A stretch of 49,082 bases of DNA, from assembly GCA_021776465.1 (NCBI GenBank), contig JAJFFU010000075.1:1-49082 (forward strand). Direction: 5' to 3'. Each line of letters begins with the position of its first letter. Position 1 is the stretch's first letter. Positions 45,619 through 49,082 of the stretch are shown here, piece by piece. The DNA comes from Parvularculaceae bacterium. GTDB lineage: Bacteria > Pseudomonadota > Alphaproteobacteria > Caulobacterales > Parvularculaceae. A program made the translations under genes and the position numbers. Under the pieces are notes generated by a model. It searched no databases and had not been told where the DNA came from. It was given only the letters and a program-made list of their open reading frames with translations.

Positions 45619-45969
45619 TTAAACCGGCGCCTTGCCGGCTAATCCGTCCATGATGATGCGGTTGACGTCTATAAGCGCGTCTACAGTTTCTTCCTGACGA
45701 AGCACCCGGCGCGAATGTTCGCCGACCCAGCGGGCCAGACCAATAATGCGCGCGCGCGTTTCTTCCGGAAGATCGTTCGCCTCACTCGCACAATCATTAG
45801 CGAGCGCCTCCCAAAGCGAACGATTAACATGTAGCGCATCAGCGAGGTGTTGGCGATCCGCGTCGCCAATAGCGAGAAGCGCGCGGGTCGACTTCGCAAA
45901 GGCGCGATATTCAGTGTCACGCGGCGCGGCGGTGTCCCGCTGCGCTTTTGCGTAAGCATCATAAGTCAT
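45619..45969 (-). CDS. flaF: Flagellar biosynthesis regulator FlaF
   Basis: FlaF, a cytosolic protein needed for flagellin synthesis and secretion in Alphaproteobacteria, working with FlbT. 116 residues, normal length. Conserved pattern: start MTYDAYAKAQRDTAAPRDTE, EYRAFAKSTRALL, HVNRSLWEALANDCA, LARWVGEHSRRVLRQEETV and DALIDVNRIIMDGL. The gene overlaps the 3' end of flbT by 11 bp, so the two are translationally coupled. Confidence 0.93.
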   Translation of the reverse strand: MTYDAYAKAQRDTAAPRDTEYRAFAKSTRALLAIGDADRQHLADALHVNRSLWEALANDCASEANDLPEETRARIIGLARWVGEHSRRVLRQEETVDALIDVNRIIMDGLAGKAPV

Positions 45970-46354
45970 GAGTAAGGCGTGTCTCCTCGAACGCCATCAA
46001 AGAGCGACATTTCTGGAGCGCCTTATAAAAATCCTCGTTCGCGACGTCGGCGGCAATTTGTGCGCAGGTTCTTAAAGCATCGCCGTCCGTGACGACGTCG
46101 ATAAACTCTGTCAGCCGCCCCTCGAATTCAGACCTCATGCCGTCATTTGTTGATGGGTCAAGATACATCATCATCACCGGGAAATAGATGCGTCGGCCCG
46201 GCGTCGTCGCTTCCGCTGGCTGCATGATATCGGCCTCGCGCAGGACGCGAGCCCGGTTTTCGATCACAATACTCGCCCGGCGATCGCCATTAACGATCAC
46301 CGCGCCATTTACGGCCGCCCGTTCGCCGGGCTTTAAAGTCAGTTTCAACACCAT
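45959..46354 (-). CDS. flbT: Flagellin mRNA regulator FlbT
   Basis: FlbT acts after transcription on flagellin mRNA: in Caulobacter it binds the 5' untranslated region and promotes decay when filament assembly is incomplete. The 131-residue protein begins MVLKLTLKPGERAAVNGAVI and carries ADIMQPAEATTPGRRIYFPVMMMYLD and EGRLTEFIDVV, typical of the family. I use ATG 46352-46354, preceded by a GAGG site five bases upstream, rather than an ATG 33 bp earlier. Downstream overlap with flaF. The flagellin gene, its expected target, is 42 kb away in this window. Confidence 0.93.
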   Translation of the reverse strand: MVLKLTLKPGERAAVNGAVIVNGDRRASIVIENRARVLREADIMQPAEATTPGRRIYFPVMMMYLDPSTNDGMRSEFEGRLTEFIDVVTDGDALRTCAQIAADVANEDFYKALQKCRSLMAFEETRLTHDL

Positions 46355-46435
46355 TGCGTCCTCGTCGCGACAATCGTAAACCGCCATAGTTAAGGAAACT
46401 TTGGCGAAATTGGCCCCGAAAACAGTGGAATTGGC

Positions 46436-47383
46436 ATGACCCGAAAATATGACCGTGTGCCGGAATTAAGCCTGCAAGCGTTTACCGACGGTGACGCAGC
46501 GTCCCGCAAAGCCTTTGAGGATGCCCTCTATGAGGGGTTTAAATATTTCGGCTTTATAATCCTCAAAGATCATGGCGTCTCGCAGGAACTGCTGGCGGAC
46601 GCTTATGCGCTAAGCGAGGAATTTTTTGCACAACCGGCAGAAAATAAGTCAGCATTTGCCGCCGGGGTCGACGGTCAGCGTGGATATACGCCCTTCGGCA
46701 CCGAGCACGCGAAAGACTCAAAGCACCCGGACCTGAAAGAATTCTGGCATGTTGGTCGTGAGTTTGAACAGGACTCGCCGCTCGCCGATGTTTATCCGCC
46801 GAACGTATGGCCAAAACAGCCTGAGCAATTCCGCGATACGTTTTTAAACCTATTCGATGCACTCGAAGAAGCCGGAATGGTGATGCTTGAAGCGCTGGCG
46901 CCGTCGCTGGATGTCGACACGGATTATTTCCGGCGCATGGCGACGGACGGAAATTCGATCCTGCGCCTGTTGCATTACCCGCCGGTGCCCGATGGCGCAA
47001 ATCCGAACGCAATCCGAGCGGCGGCGCACGAAGACATCAACCTCATTACGATCCTCGTTGCGGCGAATGGGGGCGGCCTCGAACTGCTCGACCGTGACGG
47101 CAACTGGCTGCCGGTCGAGACGGATCCCGATAATCTGATTGTCGATGCTGGCGACATGCTGGCGCGGGTTGCGAATGATGTCATTCCCGCGACAACGCAC
47201 CGTGTCGTCAATCCGAAGGGGCCTAATGTTTCGCGATATTCGATGCCATTTTTCATGCACCCTCATCCGGACGCCATGCTTTCGTGCCTTGAGAGTTGCA
47301 AAGGCGACGGCGCCAAATATCCCGACATATCGGCAGACGCATTTCTCAAACAGCGCCTGAAAGAAATCGGGCTCGCAGGTTGA
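46436..47383 (+). CDS. 2-oxoglutarate/Fe(II)-dependent oxygenase (isopenicillin N synthase-like family)
   Basis: Non-haem iron oxygenase of 315 residues in the isopenicillin-N-synthase-like superfamily. The N-terminal DIOX_N region (AFEDALYEGFKYFGFIILKDHGV) is followed by the double-stranded beta-helix core. The iron ligands are His198 and Asp200 (AHEDINL) and His255 (ATTHRVVNP); Arg267-Tyr-Ser269 is the RxS motif that binds 2-oxoglutarate. Such enzymes hydroxylate or desaturate small molecules; no substrate can be assigned. The stop overlaps the TTG start of the FAD oxidoreductase (TTGA), implying a joint pathway. Confidence 0.9.
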   Translation: MTRKYDRVPELSLQAFTDGDAASRKAFEDALYEGFKYFGFIILKDHGVSQELLADAYALSEEFFAQPAENKSAFAAGVDGQRGYTPFGTEHAKDSKHPDLKEFWHVGREFEQDSPLADVYPPNVWPKQPEQFRDTFLNLFDALEEAGMVMLEALAPSLDVDTDYFRRMATDGNSILRLLHYPPVPDGANPNAIRAAAHEDINLITILVAANGGGLELLDRDGNWLPVETDPDNLIVDAGDMLARVANDVIPATTHRVVNPKGPNVSRYSMPFFMHPHPDAMLSCLESCKGDGAKYPDISADAFLKQRLKEIGLAG

Positions 47384-48987
47384 CAGACGCTCTGATTATT
47401 GGCGGCGGCCATAACGGCCTCGTCTGTGCTTTTTATCTGGCGCGCGCCGGCCTGGATGTGACCGTGCTGGAACGTCGTCACATTGTCGGCGGCGCCGCCG
47501 TAACCGAGGAATTCCATCCCGGTTTCAAAAACTCTGTCGCGAGCTACACCGTCAGCCTGTTGAACCAGCGCGTTATTGACGATCTCGACCTTTACGCCCA
47601 CGGACTAAAAATCGTCGAGCGTTCGCAGCCGAATTTCTTGCCGCTAGGAACAGATCCCGGCGAATATCTACAGAATTCGTACGATGTCGCGAAAACGCAG
47701 GCGGAATTCGCGCGACACTCGGAAGCCGACGCCGCTGCCCTGCCCGCGTATTATGCGGCCCTCGAAACGGCCGCAGACGTTTTGCGCAAGCTCATCCTCG
47801 AAACACCGCCGAATGTTGGAACCAGCTGGGCAGGCGGGGGTTTTCACAATGCGTGGCGGCTTATTCGAACCGGTAATCATTTCCGAAAACTAGGGCTTGC
47901 CGATCAGCAGATGCTGCTCGATCTCTTTACGAAATCTGCAACGGAATTTCTGGCGCAATGGTTTGAACATCCCGCCATTGTCGCGGCGTTCGCATTCGAT
48001 GGCATTGTCGGCAATTACGCATCGCCGCACGCACCGGGCACTGCATATGTGTTGTTGCATCATGTTTTCGGCGATATTGGCGGGCGTTCCGGTTTCTGGG
48101 GTCACGCGATTGGCGGTATGGGCGCGATCACGCAGGCCATGGCGCAGGCGGCTAAAGGCAACGGCGTAACCATTCGAACAAACGCTGCTGTCAAACGGGT
48201 GGTCGTCGAGAACGGCGCCGCCATGGGCGTTGAACTCGAAAACGGTGACACACTGCGCGCTGGCGCAGTTATCTCCAACGTCAATCCGAAACTACTTTTT
48301 ACCAAACTAACCGGTCTTGATGCGCTCGATCCGCCATTCGCCAAACGGATGGAAAATTACGCCTGCGGGTCAGGCACGTTCCGGATGAACGTCGCGCTGT
48401 CGGAATTGCCAGACTTTACCTGTCATCCGGGTAAAGACGTTGGAGAGCACCACAAATCCGGGATCATTATCGGGCCGAATGTCGATTATCTCGATCGTGC
48501 CTATCTCGACGCACGGCAATTCGGATGGTCGAAAGCGCCAATCATTGAAATGCTGATCCCATCGACCATTGACGATACGCTCGCGCCAGCGGGGAGCCAT
48601 GTCGCTAGTCTTTTCTGCCAACATTTCGCGCCGGAATTACCGAACGGGCATTCATGGGACGATGTGCGCGAAGAGGCCGCCGACTGCATCATTGATACTG
48701 TTTCGCGTTATGCGCCTAATTTCCGGGGCTCTGTTATCGCGCGTCAGATCCATTCCCCGCTTGATCTTGAACGAAAGTTTGGCCTTACCGGCGGTGACAT
48801 ATTTCACGGGCGACTATCGCTCGACCAGATGTTTTCTGCCCGCCCGGCGCTCGGATATGCGGACTACCGTACGCCATTGGCACGGTTATATCTTTGCGGG
48901 TCCGGCGCTCATCCCGGCGGCGGCGTCACTGGCGCGCCGGGACACAACGCAGCACGGGAAATCCTGCGAGATTTCAAACGGCGCTAA
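47380..48987 (+). CDS. FAD-dependent oxidoreductase, phytoene-desaturase-like
   Basis: A 535-residue flavoprotein of the phytoene desaturase / PYROXD2-like group. The N-terminal dinucleotide-binding fold is DALIIGGGHNGLVCAFYLAR followed by VTVLERRHIVGGAAVTEEFHPGF. The C-terminus has LYLCGSGAHPGGGVTGAPGHNAA, the second FAD-binding signature. The start is TTG 47380 in TTGA, which gives an N-terminus at the Rossmann fold; an earlier in-frame start would overlap the upstream gene by 88 bp without homology. No crt or other carotenoid genes are nearby, so the substrate is not necessarily a carotenoid. The TAA stop overlaps the stop of the opposite-strand glutathione peroxidase gene by 4 bp. Confidence 0.88.
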   Translation: MTDALIIGGGHNGLVCAFYLARAGLDVTVLERRHIVGGAAVTEEFHPGFKNSVASYTVSLLNQRVIDDLDLYAHGLKIVERSQPNFLPLGTDPGEYLQNSYDVAKTQAEFARHSEADAAALPAYYAALETAADVLRKLILETPPNVGTSWAGGGFHNAWRLIRTGNHFRKLGLADQQMLLDLFTKSATEFLAQWFEHPAIVAAFAFDGIVGNYASPHAPGTAYVLLHHVFGDIGGRSGFWGHAIGGMGAITQAMAQAAKGNGVTIRTNAAVKRVVVENGAAMGVELENGDTLRAGAVISNVNPKLLFTKLTGLDALDPPFAKRMENYACGSGTFRMNVALSELPDFTCHPGKDVGEHHKSGIIIGPNVDYLDRAYLDARQFGWSKAPIIEMLIPSTIDDTLAPAGSHVASLFCQHFAPELPNGHSWDDVREEAADCIIDTVSRYAPNFRGSVIARQIHSPLDLERKFGLTGGDIFHGRLSLDQMFSARPALGYADYRTPLARLYLCGSGAHPGGGVTGAPGHNAAREILRDFKRR

Positions 48988-49082
48988 ATCAATTCGGCGA
49001 CATGTTTGGCGATGGCTTCCGGTTTGTCCTGCGGCCCAAAACGTTTAACCACGGCGCCATCGCGATCCACGAGAAATTTCGT
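48984..49082 (-). CDS. Glutathione peroxidase, C-terminal fragment (partial)
   Basis: Only the last 32 codons and the stop are in the window; the gene begins beyond the right edge. The translated end reads TKFLVDRDGAVVKRFGPQDK and continues to VAELI, the typical C-terminus of glutathione peroxidases (NFTKFLVD...G.VVKR). The catalytic Cys/Sec is not in the window. TAG stop (48984-48986) overlaps the TAA stop of the FAD oxidoreductase by 4 bp (48984-48987). Confidence 0.75.
   Translation of the reverse strand, partial: TKFLVDRDGAVVKRFGPQDKPEAIAKHVAELI

Noticed and set aside
1-49082. Search by eye for insertion sequences, CRISPR repeats, tRNA or rRNA genes, restriction or defence systems
   Set aside because: No transposase, repeat array, clover-leaf sequence or defence-type gene was recognised; the window reads as ordinary backbone plus a few accessory operons.

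Overview
The window looks like chromosomal backbone of a flagellated, probably aquatic, alphaproteobacterium. The evidence is: the class-typical flagellin regulators FlbT and FlaF; a DUF2066-hdaA-ppk-ppx run divergent from purM-purN; an HdaA-type DnaA regulator with an N-terminal clamp-binding motif; CobT; and a large TonB-dependent receptor. I cannot fix the genus; Parvularculales or Hyphomonadaceae-like lineages would fit. I see no insertion sequence, phage, CRISPR array, rRNA or tRNA. Gene density is very high, with many genes touching or overlapping.

Layout. 1-2.0 kb: 5' part of gabT, an orphan membrane protein and a VIT/CCC1 metal transporter. 2.0-3.7 kb: flagellin and a FlaG-like protein, with a sigma-54-type promoter and a terminator. 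3.7-5.6 kb: a translationally coupled saccharopine-dehydrogenase-like reductase and SDR. 5.6-10 kb: the conserved TPR protein-bamB-der order, preceded by apt. 10-13.4 kb: a TadG-like VWA protein divergent from cobT. 13.4-16.1 kb: a cytochrome b561-YceI fusion, a YceI lipoprotein and a nitroreductase. 16.2-19.4 kb: a fused E1 alpha-beta 2-oxoacid dehydrogenase coupled to an unusual FabD-like acyltransferase. 19.4-25 kb: an M14 carboxypeptidase, aspS, an S49 peptidase and rnd. 25-29.5 kb: an APC permease and a TonB-dependent receptor. 29.5-37.3 kb: ppx, ppk, hdaA and a DUF2066 gene on one strand, purM and purN on the other. 37.3-43.6 kb: a DUF1499 protein, a PHA-granule-type protein, a PQQ dehydrogenase and two secreted amidohydrolases. 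43.7-45.6 kb: a BlaI-type repressor and an M56 (BlaR1-like) membrane protease behind two palindromic operators. 45.6-49.1 kb: flaF, flbT, a 2OG-Fe(II) oxygenase coupled to an FAD oxidoreductase, and the 3' end of a glutathione peroxidase gene.

The most interesting candidates are: (1) the BlaI/M56 pair, whose sensor lacks a penicillin-binding domain and has instead an acidic C-terminal region with two cysteines; (2) the E1 alpha-beta fusion coupled to a FabD-like protein in which the malonyl-binding arginine position appears to be methionine; (3) the cytochrome b561-YceI fusion; and (4) an unusual frequency of exact 4-bp tail-to-tail gene overlaps (four of nine convergent junctions).
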